DNA of 64,000 nucleotides. Origin: Polaribacter gangjinensis (GTDB lineage: Bacteria; Bacteroidota; Bacteroidia; Flavobacteriales; Flavobacteriaceae). Position 1 is the stretch's first letter; every line of letters begins with the position of its first letter. The DNA lies in contig NZ_CP150662.1 of the NCBI RefSeq assembly GCF_038024125.1, positions 1,443,501-1,507,500 on the forward strand, written 5' to 3'. The notes under the pieces are model-generated. The model did no database searches. It worked only from the letters and a program-made list of their open reading frames with translations, and was not told the DNA's origin. This document shows, piece by piece, positions 1 through 8,953 of this stretch. A program made the translations under genes and the position numbers.

Positions 1-1179
1 AAAATAACAGAACCAATTTGTGTTTACCATCCTGATCCAGAGCCATTTGATAAATCAAAAATAGAAGCTCTAAGAAAAAGTGTAAATCTTACCAATTCTC
101 CTTGTTCAAATTTTGATGTAACATACATAGATTTTACTCCAGAGGCTCAAGCTGCATTTCAACATGCAGTAGATATTTGGTCTCACATAATTGAATCCCC
201 CGTTTTAATAAGAATAGTAGCAAGATTTGAACCTTTAGATGAAAATACGCTAGGGAGCGCATCTCCTGCAAGTTTTAACACTGTAAGCGGAGTTCCTACA
301 ATTGATCCTAATAAATGGTATCCAGCTGCACTATATGAAAAATTATTAGGGCAAGATAGAGGTGAATTTGAGGAGGCAAACGACATTAATACAAGATTTA
401 ACAGTGAATTCGATTTTTATTTTGGTTTAGATGGAAATCCTCCTTCAGGTAAACACGACTTTGTTTCAGTTGTTTTACATGAACTTGGTCATGGTTTAGG
501 ATTTGTAGGTTTTGCTAACATAGATGGCTTAAATGGTAAAATTAGATCTAATAACAGAGCTTCAATATATGATAACTTCATTGTAAATAGTGAAAATTTA
601 TCTATACTTTCACTTCCTGATCCATCTTCGGAATTATTTGCCAGTTTGACAAGTAATAATTTATTTTCAAATAGTCAAAATGCAATTTCTGGAAATAATA
701 ACATTTTACCAAAAATATATGCTCCATCTGAATTTAATCAAGGATCAAGCTACAGTCATTGGGACGAATTTGTATTTCCAGCAGGAAACTCAAACTCATT
801 AATGACACCAAGAATAGCAAGTGGCGAGGCTAATCACAATCCCGGAGATATCACTATAGGTTTTTTTAAAGATATGGGATGGGGAATCTGCTCTACATTA
901 AGTATTGATGAAGTGAATGTTTCATCAAAAGTGAATGTTTGGCCAAATCCATTTACGGATCAAATTTCTGTAGGATTTACGAATTTGAATAGTACTAAAT
1001 TACAGATAAAACTGTTTGATATCAAAGGTTCTATGATATTTTCCAAACAAATTACTTACGATGGAAATTATTCAATTTACTTGAATGATTTAGGAAGTAT
1101 ACAAAAAGGAATTTATTTTATGACAATCACAAATACCTCATCTAACTTGAGATTCACTGAAAAAATTGTAAAATATTAA
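1..1179 (+). CDS. Secreted metalloprotease-like protein with T9SS sorting domain (5' end outside window)
   Basis: The frame is open from base 1 to the stop at 1177-1179, so the N-terminus lies outside the window; 392 residues are visible. A zinc-protease motif HELGH is encoded at 478-492 (visible residues 160-164), followed by GLGFVGF. A later HWDE...LMTP stretch and the DMGWG segment are usual downstream of such HExxH sites in secreted Bacteroidota proteins. The last 80 or so residues (VNVWPNPF ... GIYFMTI ... EKIVKY) match the type A C-terminal sorting domain (Por_Secre_tail) that sends proteins through the T9SS. The histidine expected at the eleventh position of a metzincin motif is a glycine, so the peptidase family is uncertain. 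It ends 6 nt from the stop of the convergent dgt gene. Export by the T9SS is secure by motif; protease activity is inferred. Confidence 0.85.
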   Translation, partial: KITEPICVYHPDPEPFDKSKIEALRKSVNLTNSPCSNFDVTYIDFTPEAQAAFQHAVDIWSHIIESPVLIRIVARFEPLDENTLGSASPASFNTVSGVPTIDPNKWYPAALYEKLLGQDRGEFEEANDINTRFNSEFDFYFGLDGNPPSGKHDFVSVVLHELGHGLGFVGFANIDGLNGKIRSNNRASIYDNFIVNSENLSILSLPDPSSELFASLTSNNLFSNSQNAISGNNNILPKIYAPSEFNQGSSYSHWDEFVFPAGNSNSLMTPRIASGEANHNPGDITIGFFKDMGWGICSTLSIDEVNVSSKVNVWPNPFTDQISVGFTNLNSTKLQIKLFDIKGSMIFSKQITYDGNYSIYLNDLGSIQKGIYFMTITNTSSNLRFTEKIVKY

Positions 1180-1185
1180 CCGGAT

Positions 1186-2523
1186 TTAAATACTATTCCC
1201 TGTTAATTTTTTATGTATTCTGATGGCAAAACCATCAGACATTCCAGAAATATAGCTACAAATACTCATAATTCTTTGATATTCTGTAGCTATATTTGAT
1301 TTATATTCTTCTGGTAACATCTTCAAAATCAAAGAATCATAATTAGACGCTGTTCCATTATAATCGTTATTTAAAGCAGTGATAAAAACATCTAACATAT
1401 CTGCAATAATTCGATAACCTGCAACTTCTTTTTCAACAACCTCTTTACTTTGATAAATTTTTGAAACACTAATTTTGATGATGTCATTAATTTGCGCTTC
1501 AAATTGGCATTTATCCAATAAAGAACGTTCAAATTCTCCTGATAAAATTTTTGCTTCATTAGCTAAAAAAATAGCAACAGCTTCATTAATCAATACTCCA
1601 ATTGCCAATGCTCGTAAATAACTAACTCTGTCTTTTTTATGCTGTAAAGAATGATATTTCTTGATATCAATGGTATCTTTTACTAGTTTGATTAAGTATT
1701 CTAAAGCAAATTCTTCTTCGATCAAACCTAAATTGATACCGTCTTCAAAATCGATTATTGTGTAACAAATATCATCAGCAGCTTCTACTAAATACGCTAA
1801 TGGATGTCTAAAAAATGAGATGTTTTCTGATGATTTTTGACTCATTTCAAGCTCTTGAACAACATCTAAAAAAGCTTCCTTTTCCGATTGAAAAAATCCG
1901 AATTTTTTATCTACAATGTGCGATGTAGGTTTTTTTGGCAAACTTTCTTTTGGATATTTTAAAAACGCACCCAAAGTTGCATAGCTTAAACGCAAACCCC
2001 CTGAGATGCCTTCTCTGTTCTCTGTTAAGATTTTAAATCCATTGGCATTTCCTTCAAAATCGACTAAATCTTGATATTCTTTTGGAGATAATTGATCTTT
2101 GAATTTAGTACCATTTCCTGTTTTAAAATACTCTCCAATTGCTTTTTCTCCTGAATGTCCAAAAGGTGGATTTCCAATATCATGCATCACTGAAGCTGCT
2201 GCAACTATAGCTCCAAAATCATTGAAAGTATAGCCCAAATCAACCAAATTTGGATGACGATCTAACAATACTTTTCCAACTCTTCTGCCCAAAGTTCTAC
2301 CCACAACCGAAACTTCTAAACTGTGCGTAAGACGTGTGTGTACAAAATCCGTTTCAGAAAGTGGAATTACCTGAGTTTTATCTTGCAAACTTCTAAAAGC
2401 TTCAGAAAAAATAATTCTATCAAAATCTACTTCAAAACCCAAACGTGTTTCATCTTGAGCTATTCTTGGTCGTTTTTGTGTATCGCCAAATCGTTTTAAA
2501 GAAAGGAGTTGTTCCCAGTTCAT
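1186..2523 (-). CDS. dgt: Deoxyguanosinetriphosphate triphosphohydrolase
   Basis: HD-domain dNTPase that hydrolyses dGTP (often other dNTPs as well) to the deoxynucleoside and tripolyphosphate in the cytoplasm. The 445-residue length fits the family. The metal-binding HD signature is visible: H67 in HTRLTHSLEVS, the H114-D115 pair in VMHDIGNPP, and H123 in FGHSGE. The ATG at 2523 is followed by the usual N-terminus MNWEQLLSLKRFGD. It lies downstream of nrdBA on the same strand but behind a terminator hairpin at 2574-2597, so it is probably a separate transcript. An enzyme that destroys dNTPs sits beside the one that makes them. Identity is firm; preference for dGTP is from the family, not visible here. 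Confidence 0.93.
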   Translation of the reverse strand: MNWEQLLSLKRFGDTQKRPRIAQDETRLGFEVDFDRIIFSEAFRSLQDKTQVIPLSETDFVHTRLTHSLEVSVVGRTLGRRVGKVLLDRHPNLVDLGYTFNDFGAIVAAASVMHDIGNPPFGHSGEKAIGEYFKTGNGTKFKDQLSPKEYQDLVDFEGNANGFKILTENREGISGGLRLSYATLGAFLKYPKESLPKKPTSHIVDKKFGFFQSEKEAFLDVVQELEMSQKSSENISFFRHPLAYLVEAADDICYTIIDFEDGINLGLIEEEFALEYLIKLVKDTIDIKKYHSLQHKKDRVSYLRALAIGVLINEAVAIFLANEAKILSGEFERSLLDKCQFEAQINDIIKISVSKIYQSKEVVEKEVAGYRIIADMLDVFITALNNDYNGTASNYDSLILKMLPEEYKSNIATEYQRIMSICSYISGMSDGFAIRIHKKLTGNSI

Positions 2524-2573
2524 GGTATGCTGAATTTAGTTCAGTAACTATTTTAAGTTTTCGAAAATACAAA

Positions 2574-2597
2574 AAGAGAAGCATTGCTACTTCTCTT
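2574..2597 (-). terminator. Terminator of the nrdBA transcript
   Basis: Read on the minus strand, an 8-bp stem (AAGAGAAG with CTTCTCTT) around an 8-nt loop is followed by TTTTTG. It lies 55 nt past the nrdA stop and before dgt. A second small dyad at 2622-2642 lies between it and the nrdA stop. Confidence 0.6.
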
Positions 2598-2651
2598 TAT
2601 ATCTTATTTTTTATTTTATAGATTCTGAAAAGAATTCAGAATGATAATTAT

Positions 2652-5048
2652 TTAAGATCCACACATTTCACAATCATCTGGTCCTGCATTTTTAGAAGCT
2701 TCCACCATTGCTCTAAATTCTGCGGGTGTCATTGGTTTTTCAACCAAAACTTCTTCTTCTTTCTTTTCTACATTCAACGTGAATTGTTTTGCATTTACAG
2801 CCGATTTTGTTCTTAAATAATACATTCCTGTTTTCAAACCAGATTTCCATCCGTAAAAATGCATTGAGGTTAATTTTCCAAAATCAGGATCTTTCATAAA
2901 CAAGTTTAAAGATTGTGATTGGTCAATGAAATAGCCTCTGTGACGCGCCATATCAATGATGTCTTTCATACTCATTTCCCAAACTGTTTTATACAATTCT
3001 CTGATGTTTGCAGGAATTTTTGCGATGTGTTGGATAGAACCATTTGCACGCATGATGTCTTCTTTCATATCATTATCCCACAAACCTAGCTCCACTAAAT
3101 CTTCTAACAAATGTTTGTTTACCACAATAAATTCTCCAGACAATACTCTTCTTGTATAAATATTAGAAGTATATGGCTCAAATGCCTCATTATTTCCAAG
3201 GATTTGTGATGTAGATGCAGTTGGCATTGGCGCTACTAACAATGAATTTCTTACACCATGTTTCATGACTTGTTTGCGCAATTTTGCCCAATCCCAATTG
3301 CCACTCAATTCTTCATCTTTAATACCCCACATGTTGAATTGGAATTCTCCTTCAGACATTGGTGAACCTTTAAAACTTGAATAAGCGCCTTTTGCTTTTG
3401 CAATTTCCATAGAAGAAGTTACTGCAGCAAAATAAATAGTTTCAAAAATATCTTGGTTTAATTTTTTGGCTTCTTCGGATGTAAAAGGCAAACGTAAATT
3501 GATAAAAGTATCTGCCAAACCTTGAATTCCTAATCCAATTGGTCTATGTCTAAAGTTTGAATTTTCTGCTTCTTGTACAGGATAATAATTCATATCAATC
3601 ACTGTATCTAAATTACGAGTTACTTTTTTAGTGACATCAAATAATTTTTTATGATTGAAAAACTTCTCGCCATTTTCGTTTTCTGTAACAAACATTGGCA
3701 AAGCAATAGATGCCAAATTACACACTGCTACTTCGTCTTTAGCAGTGTATTCCATGATTTCTGTACACAAATTTGACGAACGAATAGTTCCCAAGTTTTT
3801 TTGATTCGACTTTCTGTTTACAGCGTCTTTGTATAACATGTAAGGAGTTCCTGTTTCAATTTGCGATTCTAAGATTTTCTCCCATAATTCACGTGCTTTG
3901 ATGGTTTTTCTTCCTTTTCCAGCGGCTTCATAACTGGTGTACAAACGTTCGAATTCTTCGCCATAAGTATCATACAAATGTGGACATTCGTGTGGACACA
4001 TTAATGTCCATTTTCCATCTTCCTGCACACGTTCCATGAATAAATCTGAAATCCACATAGCATAAAACAAGTCTCTTGCACGCATTTCTTCTTTTCCATG
4101 ATTTTTCTTTAAATCTAAGAAATCAAAAATATCAGCATGCCAAGTTTCAATGTAAATTGCAAATGATCCTTTACGTTTTCCTCCTCCTTGATCTACGTAA
4201 CGTGCAGTATCATTGAAAACACGTAACATTGGTACAATTCCATTTGATGTTCCATTGGTGCCTGCAATGTAACTTCCTGTGGCTCTTACATTGTGAATAG
4301 ACAAACCAATTCCGCCTGCAGATTGTGAAATTTTTGCAGTTTGTTTTAACGTATCGTAAATTCCATCAATACTATCATCTTGCATTTGTAGTAAAAAACA
4401 AGATGACATTTGTGGTTTTGGTGTTCCTGCATTGAACAATGTTGGTGTTGCATGTGTAAAATATTTTTTACTCATCAATTCGTAAGTTGCAATCGCTTCA
4501 TCAATATCACTTTTGTGGATTCCAACTGCAACACGCATCAACATTTGTTGTGGACGCTCAACAATATGTCCATTTAATTTTAACAAGTAAGAACGTTCAA
4601 GAGTTTTAAAACCAAAATAATCGTAACTAAAATCTCTATTATAGATGATGGTAGAATCTAATTTTTGAGCATTTTCTTTGATAACTTCATACACATCGTC
4701 TGCAATCAGTGGCGATTTTTTTCCTGTTCTCGGATTTACGTAATTATACAAATCATCCATCGTTTCAGAGAATGATTTTTTGGTGTTTTTGTGCAAGTTA
4801 GAAACAGCAATTCGTGCGGCAAGTTTGGCATAATCAGGGTGAGCTGTGGTCATAGTTGCCGAAATTTCCGCTGCTAAATTATCTAATTCTGAGGTAGTTA
4901 CACCATCATATAATCCTTCAATAACACGCATTGCAACTTTTACTGGATCAACAATAATGTTTAATCCATAACACATTTTTTTAACTCTAGCTGTGATCTT
5001 ATCGAACATCACAGGTTCTTTTCTACCATCTCTTTTTACTACGAACAT
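2652..5048 (-). CDS. nrdA: Class Ia ribonucleoside-diphosphate reductase, alpha subunit
   Basis: Catalytic large subunit that reduces ribonucleoside diphosphates to deoxy forms, acting with NrdB in the cytoplasm. The N-terminal ~90 residues form an ATP-cone ([17 protein letters not shown]), the allosteric activity site. The active-site cysteines are recognisable: MSSCFLL, the NLCTEI loop carrying the thiyl-radical Cys, and VCNLAS. The C-terminal tail ends DDCEMCGS, the mobile CxxC that passes electrons from thioredoxin or glutaredoxin. The length of 798 residues is normal for the ATP-cone form. It lies 128 nt downstream of nrdB on the same strand and is probably co-transcribed with it (order nrdB-nrdA). 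The ATG at 5048 begins the ATP-cone directly. Confidence 0.97.
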   Translation of the reverse strand: MFVVKRDGRKEPVMFDKITARVKKMCYGLNIIVDPVKVAMRVIEGLYDGVTTSELDNLAAEISATMTTAHPDYAKLAARIAVSNLHKNTKKSFSETMDDLYNYVNPRTGKKSPLIADDVYEVIKENAQKLDSTIIYNRDFSYDYFGFKTLERSYLLKLNGHIVERPQQMLMRVAVGIHKSDIDEAIATYELMSKKYFTHATPTLFNAGTPKPQMSSCFLLQMQDDSIDGIYDTLKQTAKISQSAGGIGLSIHNVRATGSYIAGTNGTSNGIVPMLRVFNDTARYVDQGGGKRKGSFAIYIETWHADIFDFLDLKKNHGKEEMRARDLFYAMWISDLFMERVQEDGKWTLMCPHECPHLYDTYGEEFERLYTSYEAAGKGRKTIKARELWEKILESQIETGTPYMLYKDAVNRKSNQKNLGTIRSSNLCTEIMEYTAKDEVAVCNLASIALPMFVTENENGEKFFNHKKLFDVTKKVTRNLDTVIDMNYYPVQEAENSNFRHRPIGLGIQGLADTFINLRLPFTSEEAKKLNQDIFETIYFAAVTSSMEIAKAKGAYSSFKGSPMSEGEFQFNMWGIKDEELSGNWDWAKLRKQVMKHGVRNSLLVAPMPTASTSQILGNNEAFEPYTSNIYTRRVLSGEFIVVNKHLLEDLVELGLWDNDMKEDIMRANGSIQHIAKIPANIRELYKTVWEMSMKDIIDMARHRGYFIDQSQSLNLFMKDPDFGKLTSMHFYGWKSGLKTGMYYLRTKSAVNAKQFTLNVEKKEEEVLVEKPMTPAEFRAMVEASKNAGPDDCEMCGS

Positions 5049-5176
5049 TGTTTACTTGTTTAATTTTGTTAGTTGTTTTTTTAGCCACCAAAACATCCCA
5101 ATTTTGGGAGTTTTTAAAATTTATACTGAAATTATTCAGTTAACAGGATCACTTTTTCTTATTGAGCAAAACTGGA

Positions 5177-6148
5177 TTAAAAATCAGAATCAAAACTGAT
5201 ACTTCCTGTTCCTCCTGATTTTACTCCCGCTTTTTGATATTCAGAAACTCTTTTTTCGAAGAAATTGGTTTTTCCTTCTAGTGAAATCATTTCCATAAAA
5301 TCAAATGGATTGGTTGATTCGTATTCTTTTTCACAACCAAATTCTTGCAACAATCTATCTGTTACATATTCTAAATATTGAGTCATTAATTTGGCATTCA
5401 TCCCAATCAAACTTACAGGTAAAGATTCTGTAATGAACTCACGCTCAATATTTAATGCGTCTACAATAATTTCTTTAATTCTTGCAGGAGGAACTCTATT
5501 AACAATATGATTGTTATGTAAGTGAACTGCAAAATCACAATGCATGCCTTCGTCTCTTGAAATCAACTCGTTAGAAAATGTTAATCCTGGCAACAATCCT
5601 CTTTTCTTCAACCAGAAAATAGAACAAAAGGCACCTGAAAAAAAGATTCCTTCTACAGCTGCAAAAGCAATTAGACGTTCTGCAAAAGAATCAGATTCTA
5701 TCCATTTCAATGCCCACTCTGCTTTCTTTTTTATAGCTGGAAAGACTTCAATTGCTCTAAACAATCGATCTTTTTCAACTTCATCTTTTACGTAAGTATC
5801 AATCAATAAAGAATACGTTTCTGAATGAATATTTTCCATCATGATTTGAAAACCGTAGAAAAATTTTGCTTCAGAATATTGTACTTCATTCACGAAATTT
5901 TCAGCTAAATTTTCATTCACAATTCCATCTGATGCTGCAAAAAACGCCAAAATATGTTTTATAAAAAAACGCTCATCGTCTGTTAACTTGGTTGTCCAAT
6001 CAACGATATCTGAGTGTAAATCTATTTCTTCGGCAGTCCAAAAGCAAGCCTGTTGTTTTTTGTACCATTCCCATAAATCATTGTGCTGAATTGGAAAAAT
6101 TACAAAGCGATTGTCATTAGGTTTTAAAATTGGTTCTGTAAAAGACAT
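5177..6148 (-). CDS. nrdB: Class Ia ribonucleotide reductase, beta (radical) subunit
   Basis: Small subunit carrying the di-iron/tyrosyl-radical cofactor for NrdA. Ligands and radical residue can be read: D74, then E105 and H108 in MENIHSETY, with the radical tyrosine at Y112. This E-x-x-H-x-x-x-Y spacing matches E. coli NrdB, so it is a tyrosyl-radical enzyme and not one of the Tyr-less variants. The C-terminal tail (GSISFDSDF) is the acidic peptide that docks on NrdA. Length is 323 residues. It is the first gene of the nrdBA pair. No clear TAnnTTTG element or NrdR box was found in the 385-nt gap upstream; the nearest is AATCTTTG on the minus strand near 6205-6212. Confidence 0.97.
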   Translation of the reverse strand: MSFTEPILKPNDNRFVIFPIQHNDLWEWYKKQQACFWTAEEIDLHSDIVDWTTKLTDDERFFIKHILAFFAASDGIVNENLAENFVNEVQYSEAKFFYGFQIMMENIHSETYSLLIDTYVKDEVEKDRLFRAIEVFPAIKKKAEWALKWIESDSFAERLIAFAAVEGIFFSGAFCSIFWLKKRGLLPGLTFSNELISRDEGMHCDFAVHLHNNHIVNRVPPARIKEIIVDALNIEREFITESLPVSLIGMNAKLMTQYLEYVTDRLLQEFGCEKEYESTNPFDFMEMISLEGKTNFFEKRVSEYQKAGVKSGGTGSISFDSDF

Positions 6149-6533
6149 TTATATATTGTTTTGAAGGTTAAAAAATCGAAAATAATTGCTTTAAACGATG
6201 TTTACAAAGATTGAAATTTTTAAAGCAAAATGAAAGCGATACTTATTCACAAATTGCTTAAAGTTTTTAACAATTTTGGTAATTTTAGGAATTTTAGACA
6301 AAAACCTAAAAAATACAATTCATTAAATATCAACAAGTTAAAAAATAAAAACCTTGCAAACCATTCATTTTAGGGACTTTCTTAAAAAATTCTTTTATAA
6401 GCGCTTATCCTGCAAAAAAATTGACTTATATTTTTATAATAAAAAGAGTATCAGAAATTTATTTTTTAAAATAAGTAAAAATCAAAAAATATAAATGTAT
6501 CTTTGATACATTATTAACATTTATTTTTTTAAA
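6149..6533. other. Intergenic region between divergent nrdB and csp
   Basis: This 385-nt, extremely A/T-rich gap is the only gene-free stretch above 300 nt. It should hold the promoters of nrdB (minus) and the cold-shock gene (plus). The only clear element is the -7 box at 6498-6505 for the plus strand. A 12-bp palindrome ATAAGCGCTTAT lies at 6400-6411 and could bind a regulator. No open frame, RNA gene or repeat is evident. Confidence 0.5.
6498..6505 (+). promoter_or_regulatory. -7 promoter element of the cold-shock gene
   Basis: TATCTTTG matches the Bacteroidota -7 consensus TAnnTTTG. It predicts a transcript start near 6510 and a short leader of about 24 nt before the GTG at 6534. No good -33 TTTG is seen. 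Confidence 0.6.
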
Positions 6534-6725
6534 GTGAAAAACGGTACAGTAAAATTCTTCAACGAATCTAAAGGTTTTGGATTCATTACTGAAGATGGTT
6601 CAAAAACAGAACATTTCGTTCACATTTCTGGCTTAGTAGATGAGGTTAGAGAAGGTGACACTGTTGAATTTGAATTAAAAGAAGGTAGAAAAGGTTTAAA
6701 CGCGGTTAACGTAAAAGTTATATAA
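6534..6725 (+). CDS. Cold-shock family RNA/DNA-binding protein
   Basis: A 63-residue single cold-shock domain, an RNA chaperone of five beta strands. Both RNP motifs are intact: KGFGFI (RNP1, residues 13-18) and HFVHI (RNP2, about 27-31). Residues 3-63 match CspA-type proteins along their whole length. The start is GTG at 6534; no ATG lies nearby in frame, and an N-terminus of one or two residues before the GTVKFF strand is typical. It is a single-gene unit, with its own -7 element upstream and a strong terminator at 6753-6780. Paralogue naming (cspA, cspC and so on) cannot be decided. Confidence 0.93.
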   Translation: MKNGTVKFFNESKGFGFITEDGSKTEHFVHISGLVDEVREGDTVEFELKEGRKGLNAVNVKVI

Positions 6726-6752
6726 CTATTTAGAATTTTTTTACATTAGTAC

Positions 6753-6780
6753 AAGTCGCTTAAAATATTTTAAGCGACTT
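6753..6780 (+). terminator. Terminator after the cold-shock gene
   Basis: A 13-bp perfect inverted repeat (AAGTCGCTTAAAA with TTTTAAGCGACTT, two bases between) is followed by TTCTTTTGTT. It lies 27 nt after the csp stop and only 36 nt before the ctaA start, so it separates the two units. Confidence 0.8.
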
Positions 6781-6791
6781 TTCTTTTGTTG

Positions 6792-6799
6792 TATTTTTG
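6792..6799 (+). promoter_or_regulatory. -7 promoter element of ctaA
   Basis: TATTTTTG, a match to TAnnTTTG, lies 17 nt before the ctaA ATG and predicts a leader of about 13 nt. It sits directly behind the csp terminator. Confidence 0.55.
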
Positions 6800-6816
6800 C
6801 AAAAACTTTATACAAA

Positions 6817-7836
6817 ATGAAAAAAAGGTTTCCTCAAATTGTTACCATTGCTATCATTTCTTTATATCTTATTTTTTTAGCTGGCGCAGTTGTTAGAATG
6901 ACAGGCTCAGGAATGGGTTGTCCTGATTGGCCTAAGTGTTTTGGGTATTATATTCCACCAACTGAAGTAGCACAAATTACATGGAAACCCAATACTGAGT
7001 TCAAAAAAGGAATGATAATCATTAAAAATGAAACCTTATTTGTTGCAGAAAATGATTTGAAAACTGGTGTTGAATTCAACCCAAATAATTGGAGCGAATA
7101 CACCAAACACGATTATGCAACTTTCAATAAATTTCATACATGGACAGAATATATCAACAGATTAGTTTCGGTTTTAGCAGGATTTGTCTTTTTATTTTTG
7201 ATTTACGCATCCACTAAATTCTGGAAAGAAAATAAAACAATTCCATTACTTTCTTTTGGAGCCTTTTTCTTGATGCTTTTTGAAGCTTGGCTTGGAAAAA
7301 CAGTCGTAGATTCTAATTTAACTCCTACAATTATTACCATTCATATGGTTGTTGGTTTGATCATTATTGGAATTTTATTACGATTGAAATTCATCATTTC
7401 AGAAAAAAATACGGTATATAAATATGACAAACTATTCAACAGATTGTTGATTATTTCAGTAATTTTTTCATTGATACAAATTGCCATGGGAACTCAAGTT
7501 CGTCAATTTATTGATGAACAAGTAAAGCTATATGGTTTTGAAAACAAAAATTATAGTTTGATGAACCCCAGTTTTAAATTTTACTTTCATAGGTCTTTTA
7601 CCATTGCAATTGTGTTGGTAAATTTTGGAATGTTTTATTTGAATCAAGTAAAAAATTTGGGTTACAAATTGGTTAATTGGATTGTATTTTTGATTTTTCT
7701 AGAAACTATCACTGGAATTTTAATGTATTATGCTGAAATCCCTATGGGAACTCAAGCAATTCATTTATTAGCAGGTGCATTTTTATTCGGATTGCAATTT
7801 TACCTGTGGCAACAAAGTAAGAAAGTTCGTTTTTAG
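6817..7836 (+). CDS. ctaA: Heme A synthase (COX15/CtaA family)
   Basis: Inner-membrane enzyme that oxidises the C8 methyl of heme O to a formyl group, giving heme A for cytochrome c oxidase. At 339 residues it has eight predicted membrane segments. The first is followed by the MTGSGMGCPDWPKC loop with the cysteine pair typical of the family, and the catalytic EYxNR-type motif is present as HTWTEYINR. Further membrane-edge histidines (TIHMVV, FHRSF, AIHLLAG) fit the heme ligands. About 55 residues of extra loop (PPTEVAQITW to HDYATFNKF) separate the Cys loop from EYINR, longer than in Bacillus CtaA. It converges on moaE. No ctaB (heme O synthase) gene is in the window. Confidence 0.9.
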   Translation: MKKRFPQIVTIAIISLYLIFLAGAVVRMTGSGMGCPDWPKCFGYYIPPTEVAQITWKPNTEFKKGMIIIKNETLFVAENDLKTGVEFNPNNWSEYTKHDYATFNKFHTWTEYINRLVSVLAGFVFLFLIYASTKFWKENKTIPLLSFGAFFLMLFEAWLGKTVVDSNLTPTIITIHMVVGLIIIGILLRLKFIISEKNTVYKYDKLFNRLLIISVIFSLIQIAMGTQVRQFIDEQVKLYGFENKNYSLMNPSFKFYFHRSFTIAIVLVNFGMFYLNQVKNLGYKLVNWIVFLIFLETITGILMYYAEIPMGTQAIHLLAGAFLFGLQFYLWQQSKKVRF

Positions 7837-7874
7837 TTTTTAGTGAAAATTAAACTTTGAAACTTTAAACTATT

Positions 7875-8297
7875 TTAAGGATGTGCATTTACCCAAACTT
7901 CGCCATCTTCAAAGAACTCTTTTTTCCAAATAGGAACTGTTTTTTTAAGCGAATCAATAGCAAATTCACAAGCTAAAAATGCAGCTTTTCTGTGTTTTGC
8001 TGAAGCTGTAATAATTACAGGAACATCACCAATTTGCAGCAATCCTTCAGCATGATGAATGGCAATTTTATGAATATCAAATGTTGCCAAAGCTTCATCA
8101 GCAATAAGTTGCATTTCTTTGATTGCCATTGGTTTGTAGGTAGAAAAATCGAGTTGAGTTACTTTTCTGCCTGAAGTATCATTACGAACTGTGCCTATAA
8201 AAGCTGAAATTCCACCACAAGATTCATCAAAAACAAAATCGTAGCACGTTTGTAAATCGAGTTTTTCAGTGGAAATTTTTATAGAAGTTCGTTGCAT
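7875..8297 (-). CDS. moaE: Molybdopterin synthase catalytic subunit
   Basis: Large subunit of MPT synthase, which puts the dithiolene sulfurs on precursor Z using thiocarboxylated MoaD. The 140 residues include the conserved GGISAFIGTVRN segment, HHAEGLLQIGDVPVIITASAKHR and the KKTVPIWKKE active-site region with its catalytic lysines. The start ATG at 8297 is the family N-terminus. A -7 element (8305-8312) ends only 7 nt before this ATG, so the mRNA is expected to be nearly leaderless. MoaD is encoded 0.4 kb away on the same strand, beyond a gene in the opposite direction, so the two subunits are not co-transcribed in the usual way. No other molybdenum-cofactor gene is seen in the window. Confidence 0.94.
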   Translation of the reverse strand: MQRTSIKISTEKLDLQTCYDFVFDESCGGISAFIGTVRNDTSGRKVTQLDFSTYKPMAIKEMQLIADEALATFDIHKIAIHHAEGLLQIGDVPVIITASAKHRKAAFLACEFAIDSLKKTVPIWKKEFFEDGEVWVNAHP

Positions 8298-8304
8298 AAT
8301 TGTA

Positions 8305-8312
8305 CAAAAATA
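8305..8312 (-). promoter_or_regulatory. -7 promoter element of moaE, abutting the start codon
   Basis: On the minus strand it reads TATTTTTG (TAnnTTTG). Its G is 8 nt upstream of the A of the moaE ATG, which predicts a leader of 0-3 nt. Confidence 0.5.
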
Positions 8313-8329
8313 ACAAAGATTTAGCTATT

Positions 8330-8356
8330 AAAAGTTAGATTTCAAAAGTTAGATTT
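8330..8356. repeat. Tandem 13-nt direct repeat between moaE and the DUF3817 gene
   Basis: AAAAGTTAGATTT occurs at 8330-8342 and again at 8344-8356, separated by one C. The rest of this gap holds related A/T-rich words. No function can be assigned. Confidence 0.5.
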
Positions 8357-8416
8357 TGGATCTTTGCAACTTTGTAAAATATTGAATCTAGAATTTAAAA
8401 TCTTGAACTTGCCATC

Positions 8417-8689
8417 ATGAAAAAAATATTTAGAATTGTCGGATTTTTAGAAGGAATTTCCTATTTACTATTGATGTCTTTAGGTTTATACTATAAATAT
8501 GTTTTGAATGACCCAAGTTTTGTAAAACTTTTTGGAATGCCTCATGGAATATTGTTTATGCTATATTTGATTTTGGCTTATTTAATCAAAGATGAAATGC
8601 AATGGAAAATAAAAGACTTGACAATTGTCTTTTTAGGTTCAATTATTCCATTTGGAACTTTTTATGTAGATAAAAAATACTTACAATAA
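8417..8689 (+). CDS. DUF3817 small integral membrane protein
   Basis: A 90-residue protein with three predicted membrane helices (about residues 5-26, 41-60 and 66-84). The family signature is visible in FRIVGFLEGISYLLLM near the N-terminus, the GMPHG motif and the C-terminal IPFGTFYVDKKYL. It belongs to the DUF3817 (YdzA-like) family, whose function is unknown. It is encoded on the plus strand between moaE and moaD; its TAA is directly adjacent to the moaD stop (8690) without an intervening base. The start ATG at 8417 gives the complete first helix. Confidence 0.85.
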   Translation: MKKIFRIVGFLEGISYLLLMSLGLYYKYVLNDPSFVKLFGMPHGILFMLYLILAYLIKDEMQWKIKDLTIVFLGSIIPFGTFYVDKKYLQ

Positions 8690-8932
8690 TTAACCTCCAC
8701 TTACAGGTGGAATTAAAGCTAAAACATCACCTGATTTTACCATAAAATCATCAGTTGCATAGCTTTCATTCACAGCAATTGCATACGAATTGAGATTTTG
8801 TAAGTTAGGATATGCTTTTTGTAATGCTATTTTGCAGTCTTTTACGGTAGCATTTTCAGATAAAGAAATTTCTATTTCTGATGCTTTTACCAGCTCAGCA
8901 ACAATCCCAAAAAAAAGAATTTTTAGTTTCAT
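8690..8932 (-). CDS. moaD: Molybdopterin synthase sulfur-carrier subunit
   Basis: Ubiquitin-fold sulfur carrier of 80 residues; its C-terminal glycine is activated and thiocarboxylated for MPT synthesis. The protein begins MKLKILFFG and ends PPVSGG, the required di-glycine terminus. ALIPPVSGG is the classic MoaD end. I take the ATG at 8932: a TTG three codons upstream keeps the frame open, but it lies inside the predicted -7 promoter element (8939-8946). That element leaves only 6 nt before the ATG, so the message is probably leaderless or nearly so. It stops base-to-base against the DUF3817 gene. It is upstream of moaE on the same strand, separated by that inverted gene. Confidence 0.92.
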   Translation of the reverse strand: MKLKILFFGIVAELVKASEIEISLSENATVKDCKIALQKAYPNLQNLNSYAIAVNESYATDDFMVKSGDVLALIPPVSGG

Positions 8933-8938
8933 AGAAAT

Positions 8939-8946
8939 CAAAAATA
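8939..8946 (-). promoter_or_regulatory. -7 promoter element of moaD, abutting the start codon
   Basis: Minus-strand TATTTTTG ends 6 nt before the moaD ATG. A TTG on the minus strand at 8963-8965 may be part of the -33 region. The predicted leader is about 2 nt. Confidence 0.5.
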
Positions 8947-8953
8947 CAACGAA

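Noticed and set aside
6421..6440. TTGACT and TATAAT words resembling a sigma-70 promoter
   Set aside because: Only 8 nt separate them, and the Bacteroidota sigma factor uses TAnnTTTG, which is found further down at 6498.
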